Notes: a model not told the origin generated them from the letters alone. Counted from the first letter of the stretch, positions 26,122 through 33,779 are shown. The stretch: DNA of 64,000 nt from Streptomyces sp. Ru73 (GCF_002920575.1 NZ_PQSQ01000002.1:1-64000); one strand, 5' to 3'. Program-made: numbers and translations.

Positions 26122-26769
26122 CTACCGAGTGACGGCAGGGGCGGAGAGGGCGTGGATGAGGTGGGGCACCATGCGCCGGGACGATTCGGTGGTGCCGTGG
26201 ATGAGCTGCTGGGCGGTGAGGCCCTCGAACGTGGCGACGAGCAGGCGCGCCAGGTCTTCCACGTCGATGGTGGGCCGGGCCCCGGCCTGGGCTAGCGCGG
26301 TGGCGACGACCTCGGCCAGCCCTTCGATCAGCCGGTTCTCGTGACCGGCGAGGGCCTCGGCGATCTCCGGGTGACGGGCGGCGTGCAGGGTGAACTCCAT
26401 GGAGACCATGAACCACTGACGTTCCTGCGGCGTGCGGCCCGTGATGCGCTCCTGCAGCCGAACGATGGGGTGCGCGCCGGGGTCCGGGCTCGTGGCCGCG
26501 TCGCGCAGCTCGCTCAGCAGGCGGTCGGTGTGCGCGTCGTACAGGGCGAGGAAGAGCTCTTCCTTGTCACGGTAGTTGGAGTAGAAGGCTCCCCGGGTCA
26601 GACCGGCGCGCTCGACGATGTCGCTGATCGAGGTGGCGTGGAAGCCCCTCTCGGTGAACAGTGCCAGGGCGCTGTCGGTCAGGGCCGCGCGAGTGATGGG
26701 GCGGCGCTTGGTCGGTGACTTCGGCAACGGCGGGGGCCTTTCGTTCCGAGCGGGTGGGCGGGGCCGCAC
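26122..26769 (-). CDS. TetR-family transcriptional regulator
   Basis: A 215-residue repressor. The HTH region (about 25-70) has DSALALFTERGFHATSISDI and GLTRGAFYSNYRDKEELF. The ligand domain has LTLHAARHPEIAEAL-type helices and ends with EGLTAQQLIHG, typical of TetR_C of the AcrR/BetI side. Start uncertain: GTG at 26769, or TTG at 26727 with AAAGG ahead. It lies 53 bases behind the 3-hydroxyacyl-CoA dehydrogenase, probably in one transcript, and may act on the GATAC palindromes at 27831-27862. Confidence 0.92.
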   Translation of the reverse strand: MRPRPPARNERPPPLPKSPTKRRPITRAALTDSALALFTERGFHATSISDIVERAGLTRGAFYSNYRDKEELFLALYDAHTDRLLSELRDAATSPDPGAHPIVRLQERITGRTPQERQWFMVSMEFTLHAARHPEIAEALAGHENRLIEGLAEVVATALAQAGARPTIDVEDLARLLVATFEGLTAQQLIHGTTESSRRMVPHLIHALSAPAVTR

Positions 26770-26822
26770 GTGGGCAGGGCCACAGACAGGTTATGCGACC
26801 GGCCGCCCCTGATCGCCGCTGG

Positions 26823-27692
26823 TCACACCCGTGCGCGGTAGTCGTCGTAGAAGCCGCGTCCGCTCTTCACCCCCAGGTGACCGGCGTCGACATAGCGGTG
26901 GAGCAGTTCACGCGGGCCGGCCGGCAGGGCGGGGTTCTCCTCGGCGTAGTGGTTCTCGATGTCCAGTACGACGTCCAGACCGACCTTGTCCATGGCGCGG
27001 AACGGACCGCCCTTGAGCCCGGTGTTGATCTCCCACATCCGGTCGATCTCCTGCGGGGTGGAGACCCCATCGGCGACCACGGCCAGCGACTCGCGCTTGA
27101 TGGCCGCCCAGATGCGGTTGAAGATGAATCCGGTGCTCTCCCGGCGCGCTTCGAACGGGTGGACGCCGTAGCGGGGCAGCTCCCGCAGCAGGAAGTCGAG
27201 CACGGCCCGGTCGGTGTGACCGCTGGACATCAGGTCGACCGCCACCTGCTGCGGCGGCATGTAGAAGTGCATGTTCAGCACCCGCTCGGGCCGGGCGACG
27301 GCGTCGATGAACCGGCTGGTGGGGTACGACGAGGAGTTGCTGGTCAGGATCGTGTCGGCCGCCGCGACCCGGTCGAGGTCGCCGAAGATCTGCCGCTTCA
27401 GCTCCAGACGCTCCGGCACCGCCTCCACCACCAGCCACGCACCGGCGACGGCTTCCTCGAGATCCGTCGTGGCCGTCGCCTCGCCCGGCACGTCACTGCC
27501 GACCCGGGCCGCGACCTCGCTCACGTGCTGCGCGACGTAGGCGACCGCCTCCTCACCGGCCTTCCGGGCGGGGTCGTAGATCCGTACATGCCCGGACGTG
27601 GCAAACATCAGCGCGATGCGCCGCCCGAGCGTGCCGGCGCCGATGACCGCCACCGGGCGGGTGCGGACGTCAAGGGGGAGAGTGAAAGGCAT
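26823..27692 (-). CDS. 3-hydroxyacyl-CoA dehydrogenase, NAD-binding
   Basis: A 289-residue two-domain dehydrogenase of the HBDH/HCDH family. Rossmann motif VAVIGAGTLGRRIALMFATSG at the N-terminus, EAVPERLELKRQIFGDLD, the catalytic region ILTSNSSSYPTSRF, and LNMHFYMPPQQV with the active-site histidine. The C-terminal domain has FIFNRIWAAIKRESL and ends GVKSGRGFYDDY. Oxidises 3-hydroxyacyl substrates with NAD+. Divergent from the acetoacetate decarboxylase gene, with a double palindrome between them: together they could turn a 3-hydroxy acid or ester into a 3-keto acid and then a ketone plus CO2. Whether the substrate is a CoA ester is not shown. Confidence 0.9.
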   Translation of the reverse strand: MPFTLPLDVRTRPVAVIGAGTLGRRIALMFATSGHVRIYDPARKAGEEAVAYVAQHVSEVAARVGSDVPGEATATTDLEEAVAGAWLVVEAVPERLELKRQIFGDLDRVAAADTILTSNSSSYPTSRFIDAVARPERVLNMHFYMPPQQVAVDLMSSGHTDRAVLDFLLRELPRYGVHPFEARRESTGFIFNRIWAAIKRESLAVVADGVSTPQEIDRMWEINTGLKGGPFRAMDKVGLDVVLDIENHYAEENPALPAGPRELLHRYVDAGHLGVKSGRGFYDDYRARV

Positions 27693-27725
27693 GACCGTCT
27701 TCTTCCAATTTCGTGGCGGTTTGTG

Positions 27726-27829
27726 GCGCCGACCCGCCGCGGGTGAGCCCCGGTTCACAGACCACCGCTCAGGTGTTTGCGGTGCCGGTGCGCCGCGGGC
27801 GGACCCCGGCTTGCAGACCACCATCCAAC
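27726..27829. repeat. Imperfect tandem duplication, 56-bp period
   Basis: Two copies, about 27726-27770 and 27782-27826, align with CGCCGCGGG, CCCCGG and CAGACCACC all exactly 56 bases apart. It lies in the promoter region between the dehydrogenase and the decarboxylase. Confidence 0.7.
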
Positions 27830-27830
27830 G

Positions 27831-27862
27831 GATACAGTGTGTATCGGATACGCCGTGTATGC
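27831..27862. promoter_or_regulatory. Tandem TetR-type operator palindromes
   Basis: GATACAGTGTGTATC (perfect 6-bp arms, 27831-27845) and GATACGCCGTGTATGC (27847-27862), repeated with a 16-bp period, in the divergent promoter region 53 bases before the decarboxylase start. Likely bound by the TetR regulator of this cluster (inference). Confidence 0.7.
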
Positions 27863-27914
27863 AAACGGTGGCCTGCCACCGAGCCGGTGGCCACCGCCGA
27901 GGAAGGAAGCCACG

Positions 27915-28652
27915 ATGCGCGCCGAAGAACTCCGCCACCACGCCGGCACACCGCTGAGGACGCCCGTCTACCCGCTACGGCCGACGCGCTTCACCGACCG
28001 GGAGTACCTGAACGTCGTCTACCGCACCGACCCGGCCGCCCTCCGCGACGCGGTCCCCGAACCGCTGGAGATCGACGAGCCGCTGGTGCGCTTCGAAGTC
28101 ATGAAGATGGGCGACGTCGAAGGGTTCGGCCCCTACCTGGAATGCGGCCAGGTCATACCCGTCCGCTACGGCAGTGAGCGCGGCGAGTACCTGCACGCGA
28201 TGCACCTCAACCACTTCGGCGCCACCGCCGCGGGCCGCGAGCTGAGCGCCTACCCCAAGACCGTCGGCGAGCCCGCCCTCCACGTCGAGAGCGGCGCCCT
28301 GGTCGGCACCTTGGACTACGCCACCCAACGCGTCGCCACGGCCACCATGGCGTACAAGTGGCAGCCCCTGGCCGAGGACGAGGCCCGCGCCCAGATCACC
28401 GTGCCCACCTATGCGGTCAAAATCATCCCGGGCTACAACGGCGACCAGCGGGTGTGCGACCTGATCCGCACCGAGATCAGCGACGTGACCGTCAAGGCGG
28501 CCTGGACGGGCCCCGCCCGCCTGCAGTTGTTCGCCCACGTCATGGCACCCCTGGCGGACCTGCCCGTACTGGAGATCGTCTCAGCCAGCCACATCCTCAC
28601 CGACCTCACACTCGCACCGGCACAGCCCGTGCACGACTACCTCAGCCAGTAG
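27915..28652 (+). CDS. adc: Acetoacetate decarboxylase
   Basis: A 245-residue ADC-family enzyme (acetoacetate to acetone plus CO2 through a Schiff base). The catalytic lysine falls exactly at residue 115 in SAYPKTVGEP, the number used for Clostridium ADC, and RYGSERGEYLHAMHLN precedes it. Length matches the family (244-260). ATG at 27915 follows GAGGAAGGAAG. ADC-like proteins include members with other decarboxylase or aldolase-dehydratase roles, but the lysine and its neighbourhood fit true ADC. Divergent to the dehydrogenase gene across the operator pair. Confidence 0.93.
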   Translation: MRAEELRHHAGTPLRTPVYPLRPTRFTDREYLNVVYRTDPAALRDAVPEPLEIDEPLVRFEVMKMGDVEGFGPYLECGQVIPVRYGSERGEYLHAMHLNHFGATAAGRELSAYPKTVGEPALHVESGALVGTLDYATQRVATATMAYKWQPLAEDEARAQITVPTYAVKIIPGYNGDQRVCDLIRTEISDVTVKAAWTGPARLQLFAHVMAPLADLPVLEIVSASHILTDLTLAPAQPVHDYLSQ

Positions 28653-28996
28653 CGGGCTCCCCCGCGTCACGGCTCCCCCGCATCCGCCGGCCCGGGGCTC
28701 CCCCGGCCCCGGAAGCGGCCGGTTGCGGCCCGCGCCGCGCGGATGCGGCAGGCGCCGGAGTCGAGCCGGCGGCGATGAGGCGTCGGAATTCGACCCGCGA
28801 ATTCCGTAACGCTTTTCTTACCCTTTTCTTATTCGGACGCCCATTCGGGGTGTTTTGCATTCTTTTGACAGATGGAATTCCTGGTGCTGGTTGTTGCTTT
28901 TCCGTCGGCGGCTCTACGGTTCATCACATCGCAACGGCGCGCCGTCCGGAGGGCCTTCGGGCGGTCTGCCGCACCATCGAACGAAAGTGAGCACAC

Positions 28997-29179
28997 GTGC
29001 TCAACAATGCGGAACTCGACGCCCAGGTTGTGCAGCTGCTGCCCAACCGGGAGGCGCTGGGAATTCTCAGCTTCCATTGCCCGACTCCGGTACGGCACCA
29101 CGCGTCCCTGTGCCACCCGCCCGTGCATCACCACGCACCGGCGCACCACCCGCAGCGGCCGCCGGTGCACCAGCGCTGA
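28997..29179 (+). CDS. Small His/Pro/Cys-rich peptide with a leader-like N-terminus
   Basis: A 60-residue peptide starting at GTG 28997 (GAAAG about 12 bases before). Residues 1-22 (ELDAQVVQLLPNREALG) form an amphipathic leader-like part. Residues 23-60 hold ten His, two Cys (28 and 39) and many Pro, with no hydrophobic core, so this part is not a normal globular fold. From memory, streptomycetes carry families of small peptides with an LLPxREAL leader and variable tails beside processing genes; I could not search. A perfect 12-bp hairpin 22 bases after the stop would limit read-through into the truncated gene that follows, as in precursor/enzyme operons of ribosomal peptides. The 344 bases before it (28653-28996) include an A/T-richer patch (28786-28905) and TTGACA at 28865. 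Confidence 0.5.
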   Translation: MLNNAELDAQVVQLLPNREALGILSFHCPTPVRHHASLCHPPVHHHAPAHHPQRPPVHQR

Positions 29180-29200
29180 TCCGGTGACGGCCCACTGATC

Positions 29201-29234
29201 CGGCCGGCGCGGTCACCCCTTGCCGCGCCGGCCG
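29201..29234 (+). terminator. Hairpin between the small peptide and the truncated gene
   Basis: CGGCCGGCGCGG and its exact complement (29223-29234) around a 10-base loop. Confidence 0.75.
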
Positions 29235-29376
29235 ACGGAGCCCCAGAACCCCACGGGTTGCTTGCCGTCAGTGGTGAAACAGCAGAATCGCCTCACGCTT
29301 TTCCTTGCGTTCGCTTTCTTTATCGCAGGATCGGTTCTGGAAATGCTTCGGAAGTGCCAGGAGAAAGGCGTCGGCG

Positions 29377-29560
29377 GTGGACGCGGAAAATTCCATCCCG
29401 TATTTCCCTCCCCGGCCCGCCGCCGCTTCGGTGCCGCGCCGCGCGCCCGGCCTTGAATTACACGGCCAGTATCAGAATTCCGGGTACACCGAGCCCGTTT
29501 ATCTGGTCCGGCGGAGCGACGGGCAGATGCTTCAGCTCTCTACGGACCTGGGACCCGGGC
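29377..29560 (+). pseudogene. 5' fragment of a PqqD-like/site-2-protease-type protein
   Basis: From GTG 29377 (AGGAGAAAGG in front) the frame reads an N-terminal Pro/Ala stretch, then LELHGQYQNSGYTEPVYLVR and RSDGQMLQLS. This resembles the start of streptomycete proteins with an N-terminal PqqD-like region followed by a membrane metalloprotease, where the text usually goes on into a LLYLVA-type helix. Here the similarity stops at about 29545, and the next sequence belongs to another frame and another protein. One TTA codon (GAA-TTA-CAC) is present, rare in this genome type. A relic of a peptide-processing gene is my best reading; the family link is from memory. Confidence 0.45.
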
Positions 29561-30007
29561 CGGCAGCTGCCCATCGGGCCCGTCGCCGCCACCGTCCAAC
29601 TGGGCGCCGGCAAGGGTTTGTCGGCGAGTTTCCGGCTGGAACTGGTCCGTCCCGGGCTGTACGAGGGCACGGTCCGCCTCGACCTGTCGGCGGCCCGGCT
29701 CCCGTTCCTCGGCCCCGACGGGGTCCGGCACGCACGGCTGTGCGTCGGCCACCGCGGCCAACGCTGCGGCGGCTGGCTGCTGGCGCCTCTCGGCTCCCCT
29801 CCCCTGGGCATGCGGGTACGGAACCGCCGTACGGGCACCCACCGGGTCACGCTCGCCACCGAACCCCGGGGCGCCGGCCGCCTTCAGGTGTCGTGGGAGC
29901 GTCGGGGCCTGGTGGCACCGGCCGCGGCACTGCTGGCCCCGGTACGGCGGCTGGCCCGGCCCCGGGCGCAACACCTGCGCGGCTTGTGGCGCGGGCTGAC
30001 CACGTGA
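29561..30007 (+). pseudogene. 3' fragment of a beta-sandwich-containing protein
   Basis: An open frame of about 148 codons with a good coding feel: RQLPIGPVAATVQLGAGKGL, YEGTVRLDLSAARLPFLGPD, RLCVGHRGQRCGGWLLAPLG, then a basic tail ending at TGA 30007. It has no plausible start. The alternating pattern suggests an immunoglobulin-like beta domain of the sort found at the end of some wall-polymer glycosyltransferases, and distantly recalls the small protein at 43699-44136. It appears to be the tail of a gene whose front was deleted, joined to the fragment before it. Not recognised with confidence. Confidence 0.4.
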
Positions 30008-30023
30008 CCCGACCGGTGCCCCG

Positions 30024-30073
30024 GGGGCTGTCTCCGGCGGTGTGGTCGAGCCCGCGCCACCGGAGACAGCCCC
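30024..30073. terminator. Bidirectional hairpin terminator
   Basis: GGGGCTGTCTCCGG (30024-30037) pairs perfectly with CCGGAGACAGCCCC (30060-30073) over a 22-base loop, between the stop at 30007 and the convergent hydrolase stop at 30091. Confidence 0.8.
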
Positions 30074-30090
30074 GTACCGAGGGCCCGGCC

Positions 30091-30819
30091 TCACCTCAGA
30101 TGGCGGTCGAAGAACCGGACCCCGTCCTCGACCTCGAACCACGGGGTGCCGGTGTGGCCGCCGAGGTTGGCGTGCAGCGTCTTCTCCTTGGTACCGAAGG
30201 CGTCGAACAGGTCGAGGGCCCGTTGCCTGGGGTTCCCCTCGTCGTCCCACTGCAGCAGGAACAGCAGCGGAATGGTGACCTGCCGGGCCTCCTCGCGCTG
30301 GGCGCGGGGCACATAGCCACCGGCGAAGAAACCGGCGGCCTGGATGCGCGGCTCGGCCACCGCGAGGCGGATGCCGAGGGCGGTCCACCCCGAGTACCCG
30401 ACCGGGCCGCCGATTCCGGGCAGCCCGAGGAGGGCGTCCAGGGTGGTCCGCCATTCCGGGACCGCCTCGTCGACCAGCGGGCCGATGAAGGACTCGAAGA
30501 TCTCGTCGACCGGCTCGCCGGCCCGCATGGCGCGGCGGAGGTCGGCGCGGGCCTGCTCGTCGGCCGCGGAGCGGGGCCGGTCACCGCACCCGGCGGCGTC
30601 GATGGTGGCCACCGCGTAGCCGGACGCGGCGGTGTGCCGGGCGCGGGCCACCAGCCGCGGCTCCCGCCGGGGCAGGCCGTTGTTGTGGGCCATCAGGATC
30701 AGCGGGACCGGTGCGGACGGTGCAGATGCGGGCGTCCAGAGGGTGCCGGGGATCTCGCCGAGGGTGAATTCGCGCGCGAGGACGCCGTCGTCGAGGCGTT
30801 GTTCGGAAGTGAAGTGCAT
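30091..30819 (-). CDS. Alpha/beta hydrolase, dienelactone-hydrolase-like
   Basis: A 242-residue alpha/beta hydrolase. Oxyanion region LILMAHNNGLPRREP; the elbow expected as GxSxG reads VGYSGWTALGIRL, so the nucleophile is either the serine of GYSGW or, if aligned with relatives reading GYWGxSMG, a threonine in its place. Acid and histidine regions: LLFLLQWDDEGNPRQRALDL and LHANLGGHTGTPWFEVED. Cytosolic, no signal. The ATG at 30819 follows an AAAGG-like site. Substrate unknown; the odd elbow may mean altered or lost activity. Confidence 0.85.
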   Translation of the reverse strand: MHFTSEQRLDDGVLAREFTLGEIPGTLWTPASAPSAPVPLILMAHNNGLPRREPRLVARARHTAASGYAVATIDAAGCGDRPRSAADEQARADLRRAMRAGEPVDEIFESFIGPLVDEAVPEWRTTLDALLGLPGIGGPVGYSGWTALGIRLAVAEPRIQAAGFFAGGYVPRAQREEARQVTIPLLFLLQWDDEGNPRQRALDLFDAFGTKEKTLHANLGGHTGTPWFEVEDGVRFFDRHLR

Positions 30820-30864
30820 GGTCGTGCCTTTCGGGAGGGCTCGTGAACGGCGCTCCCGGACGAC

Positions 30865-30918
30865 CTATCGCCCGACCGTGACCCCTGAGGGGAGCACCCA
30901 TGTCGATACTGCGTTCAC
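30865..30918 (-). CDS. 17-codon ORF with strong ribosome site, upstream of the hydrolase
   Basis: GTG at 30918 preceded by GAGGAGGTGG opens a 17-residue peptide reading VNAVSTWVLPSGVTVGR and a TAG stop, 45 bases before the hydrolase start. CCCCTCAGGGG within its 3' half is a small palindrome. Could be a leader peptide. It lies in the 368-base gap before the decarboxylase gene (30820-31187), in which I see nothing else coding. Confidence 0.3.
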   Translation of the reverse strand: MNAVSTWVLPSGVTVGR

Positions 30919-31187
30919 GGGTACCACCTCCTCGTTCTCTCGCACGGCCGCCGGAAACGTAGCAGTGGTCGCCGCGGTCCGCCAACGGGTTTTCGCGGAG
31001 GCTTCCGCACGGCCGGGTGTCCGTGACGGCCGGGAGGGGGAACCCGTTCGGGTGCCGATGACCTCCTGGCGGCGGGTCCTGCCCCGTACGGCGAGATCCA
31101 TGGGATTCAAGAGCTGGACCGGAGGGCATTCCCGCCAGGGGCATTGCCGCCCAAAACATGACAACTCGTATAGAGGGGATCGAGCGC

Positions 31188-32612
31188 ATGGTGGTGCAGC
31201 ACGACGACCGTGGTGAGAGCCGTGACCTGCCGATCAACCCGGTCTTCAGCCGCGAACCCGTCAAGGTGCCGCGGTATGCGATGCCGCGCGGCGAGATGGA
31301 GCCCGACACCGCCTACCAGGTGGTGCACGACGAGCTGATGCTCGACGGCAACGCCCGGCAGAACCTCGCGACGTTCGTCTCCACCTGGGCGGAACCCCAG
31401 GCCCGGCGGCTGATGGACGAGTGCGCCGAGAAGAACATGATCGACAAGGATGAGTATCCGCAGACAGCGGAGCTCGAAAGCCGGTGCGTGCACATGCTCG
31501 CCCGGCTCTGGCACGCGCCCCAGCCCCGGCAGGCGGTGGGCTGCTCGACCACCGGGTCGAGCGAGGCGGCCATGCTCGGCGGGCTGGCGCTCAAACGGCG
31601 GTGGCAGCGGCGCCGTCGTGCCGAGAACAAGCCGGCCGACCGGCCCAACCTGGTCATGGGCATCAACGTCCAGATCTGCTGGAAGAAGTTCGCCGACTAC
31701 TTCGAGGTCGAGCCGCGGTACGTGCCCATGGAGGGGGACCGCTACCACCTCACGGCCGACAAGGCGGTCGAGCTGTGCGACGAGAACACCATCGGTGTGG
31801 TCGCCGTGCTCGGCTCCACCTTCGACGGCAGCTACGAGCCCGTCGAGGAGATCGCGGCGGCCCTGGACGACCTGCAGTCCCGTACCGGCCTGGACATCCC
31901 TGTGCATGTCGACGGCGCGTCCGGGGCGATGATCGCCCCCTTCCTCGACCCGGAGCTGCGGTGGGACTTCCGGCTGCCGCGGGTCGCCTCGATCAACACC
32001 TCAGGGCACAAGTACGGCCTGGTCATGCCCGGTGTCGGCTGGGCACTGTGGCGCGACAAGGAGGCGCTGCCCGAGGACCTGGTCTTCCATGTGAACTACC
32101 TCGGCGGCGACATGCCGACCTTCGCGCTGAACTTCTCCCGGCCCGGCGCCCAGGTCGTCGCCCAGTACTACAACTTCCTGCGGCTGGGCTTCGAGGGCTA
32201 CCGGCGCGTCCAGCAGTCCTGCCGTGACGTCGCCACCCGGCTGGCCCGGGAGATCGCGAAGCTCGGGCCGTTCGAGCTGCTCACCGACGGCAGCCGGATC
32301 CCCGTCTTCGCCTTCCGGATGCACGAGAACATCGACCACTTCAGCGTCTTCGACGTGTCGGCGGCGCTGCGCGAACGCGGCTGGCTCGTGCCCGCCTACA
32401 CCTTCCCGAAGAACCGGACCGACCTCGCCGTCCTGCGCATCGTGGTACGCAACGGCTTCAGCCACGACCTGGCCGACCTGCTCCTGGAGGACCTGCGCCG
32501 GGTGCTGCCCCGACTGGACAAGCAGGGCGAACCGCACCGCGACGCGGACGACGCGGGCGGCTTCGCGCACGGCGCCGAGACCAAGAACCCGCGCAGTCCC
32601 GGACGCCACTGA
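31188..32612 (+). CDS. gadB: Glutamate decarboxylase
   Basis: A 474-residue PLP enzyme (glutamate to GABA plus CO2, using a cytosolic proton). Features: AVGCSTTGSSEAAMLGGLAL, PVHVDGASGAMIAPF, and the Schiff-base lysine K275 in NTSGHKYGLVMPG, one off from K276 of E. coli GadB. The extra N-terminal codons back to ATG 31158 are possible, but the ATG at 31188 has GAGGGG at a better distance. The C-terminal tail has several His/Glu, as in pH-responsive members. No GABA antiporter is adjacent, so its role in acid resistance or GABA metabolism is open. Confidence 0.94.
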   Translation: MVVQHDDRGESRDLPINPVFSREPVKVPRYAMPRGEMEPDTAYQVVHDELMLDGNARQNLATFVSTWAEPQARRLMDECAEKNMIDKDEYPQTAELESRCVHMLARLWHAPQPRQAVGCSTTGSSEAAMLGGLALKRRWQRRRRAENKPADRPNLVMGINVQICWKKFADYFEVEPRYVPMEGDRYHLTADKAVELCDENTIGVVAVLGSTFDGSYEPVEEIAAALDDLQSRTGLDIPVHVDGASGAMIAPFLDPELRWDFRLPRVASINTSGHKYGLVMPGVGWALWRDKEALPEDLVFHVNYLGGDMPTFALNFSRPGAQVVAQYYNFLRLGFEGYRRVQQSCRDVATRLAREIAKLGPFELLTDGSRIPVFAFRMHENIDHFSVFDVSAALRERGWLVPAYTFPKNRTDLAVLRIVVRNGFSHDLADLLLEDLRRVLPRLDKQGEPHRDADDAGGFAHGAETKNPRSPGRH

Positions 32613-32619
32613 CCGCCGG

Positions 32620-33168
32620 CTACCGCTCGGCGGACACGTCGGGCACGTCGGGCACCGCGTCGAACACCGACCAGCAGAGGTCGTTGCGCAGCCGCTGGTC
32701 GTCGAGGACCAGCTCCCGGATCGCCTCCGGGAGCTGCTCGCGCTGCCACTGGCACTCCAGCCGTCCCGCGGCCTCGCCCCGTCCCTCCGGTGCCGCCGCA
32801 CGTGCGGCCTTGATCGCGTAGGCGGCCGCGCCGAGCTCGTGCGCGGCGACATGGGCGACGGCCCCGGCCTGCCCCGCGGCGTACGCGGCATGGCGGGCCG
32901 CCCCGCGCAGATCCCGGGCCGCCCCCATCGCATGGCCGCCCGCCGCGCGGGCCTGCATCATCGTCACCTCGCCACGCGTCCAGGCCCTGGCGTGCTCGAT
33001 CGCCCGGCGCGGCCGCGGGTCCGCCGGCCGTACCGATTCGAAGAGGCCGAGGACGTGCTCCGCACACGAGGCGGCCCACAGCGCGAGCAGCCGGTGGTCC
33101 GCGTCGGTGAGGGTCCCGCCACGGCGGATCGTCACGAAGCGCGGGTCCCGCACCTTCGGGAGGATCAT
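32620..33168 (-). CDS. Imm5-like putative immunity protein (copy 1)
   Basis: A 182-residue all-helical protein matching the family often annotated as putative immunity protein (Imm5-like). It has KVRDPRFVTIRRGGTLTDAD, LWAASCAEHVLGLFE, PRPRRAIEHARAWTRGE, then Ala-rich helices and WQREQLPEAIREL. Such proteins were named from toxin-immunity loci, but many streptomycete copies have no toxin beside them, as here. Its start overlaps the stop of the second copy by 4 bases, so the two are co-translated. Convergent with gadB. Confidence 0.8.
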   Translation of the reverse strand: MILPKVRDPRFVTIRRGGTLTDADHRLLALWAASCAEHVLGLFESVRPADPRPRRAIEHARAWTRGEVTMMQARAAGGHAMGAARDLRGAARHAAYAAGQAGAVAHVAAHELGAAAYAIKAARAAAPEGRGEAAGRLECQWQREQLPEAIRELVLDDQRLRNDLCWSVFDAVPDVPDVSAER

Positions 33169-33779
33169 GCGGGGTACTCCCTTCCGCGCGCTTCGGTGCT
33201 GCGCCTCGCGGTGTGTTGCGGCGGCCGGTCGGCCGACTGGCGCAGGGCCTGGTCCAGCGTGCGCATCAGCCGGGCGACACGACTGCTGCCGCCCGTCGCG
33301 GGCGGGTAGCGGCGGAGCACGTCGACGAGTACCGGCGTCGCGCGCTGCCGCGCCCGTTCCAGCAGGGCGTCCCCGACAGCGGGGTCACCGCCCGCTGCCA
33401 GCTCCCCGACGTACGCGGCACTCGCCGCGGCCCGCAGGATGTGGCCGACCTGGCTCGCCCGGGCGAGGGGGTGCAGATAGGCGGCCGATGCGGCGTCACC
33501 GGCGGAGCGCGCGGCCAGTCGTGCGGCTTCGGTGGGCGCGGACCGGGCGGCCCGGTGGGCGTCGAGAGAGGTGACGCGCTGCAGTTTCGTCCTCCTGGCG
33601 CCGTCGATGAACGCCCGGGCCGCGTCGATCGCCGCGCGGGGACGCGGATCGTCCGGAACGGCCTGCTCGAAGACCGGCAGGACGTCCTCCGCGTGCCGCA
33701 CCACGTAACGCGCCACGACGCGCAGCTCGTCCGTCGTCAGCGTGAAGTCCCCGGCCACGGTGTGCGTGCTGTCTGCCAT
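33165..33779 (-). CDS. Imm5-like putative immunity protein (copy 2)
   Basis: A 204-residue paralogue of the next gene: LTTDELRVVARYVVRHAEDV, LPVFEQAVPDDPRPRAAIDA, FIDGARRTKLQR and the same Ala-rich helix pattern, with a longer polar C-terminus. First gene of the pair; divergent from the MerR-type gene across 99 bases, where shared control would be expected. Binding partner unknown. Confidence 0.75.
   Translation of the reverse strand: MADSTHTVAGDFTLTTDELRVVARYVVRHAEDVLPVFEQAVPDDPRPRAAIDAARAFIDGARRTKLQRVTSLDAHRAARSAPTEAARLAARSAGDAASAAYLHPLARASQVGHILRAAASAAYVGELAAGGDPAVGDALLERARQRATPVLVDVLRRYPPATGGSSRVARLMRTLDQALRQSADRPPQHTARRSTEARGREYPA

Noticed and set aside
28865-28893. Full promoter for the small peptide gene
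   Set aside because: TTGACA is present, but no good -10 lies 16-19 bases after it, so it is mentioned only with the peptide gene.
29305-30846. A 513-codon frame from the PqqD-like fragment through the hydrolase gene
   Set aside because: Beyond about 29547 it is only an open shadow frame antisense to the hydrolase; the real 3' coding frame in 29561-30007 is a different one.
32620-33779. Toxin-antitoxin or polymorphic toxin system
   Set aside because: Only Imm5-like proteins are present; no toxin domain or secretion marker is nearby.
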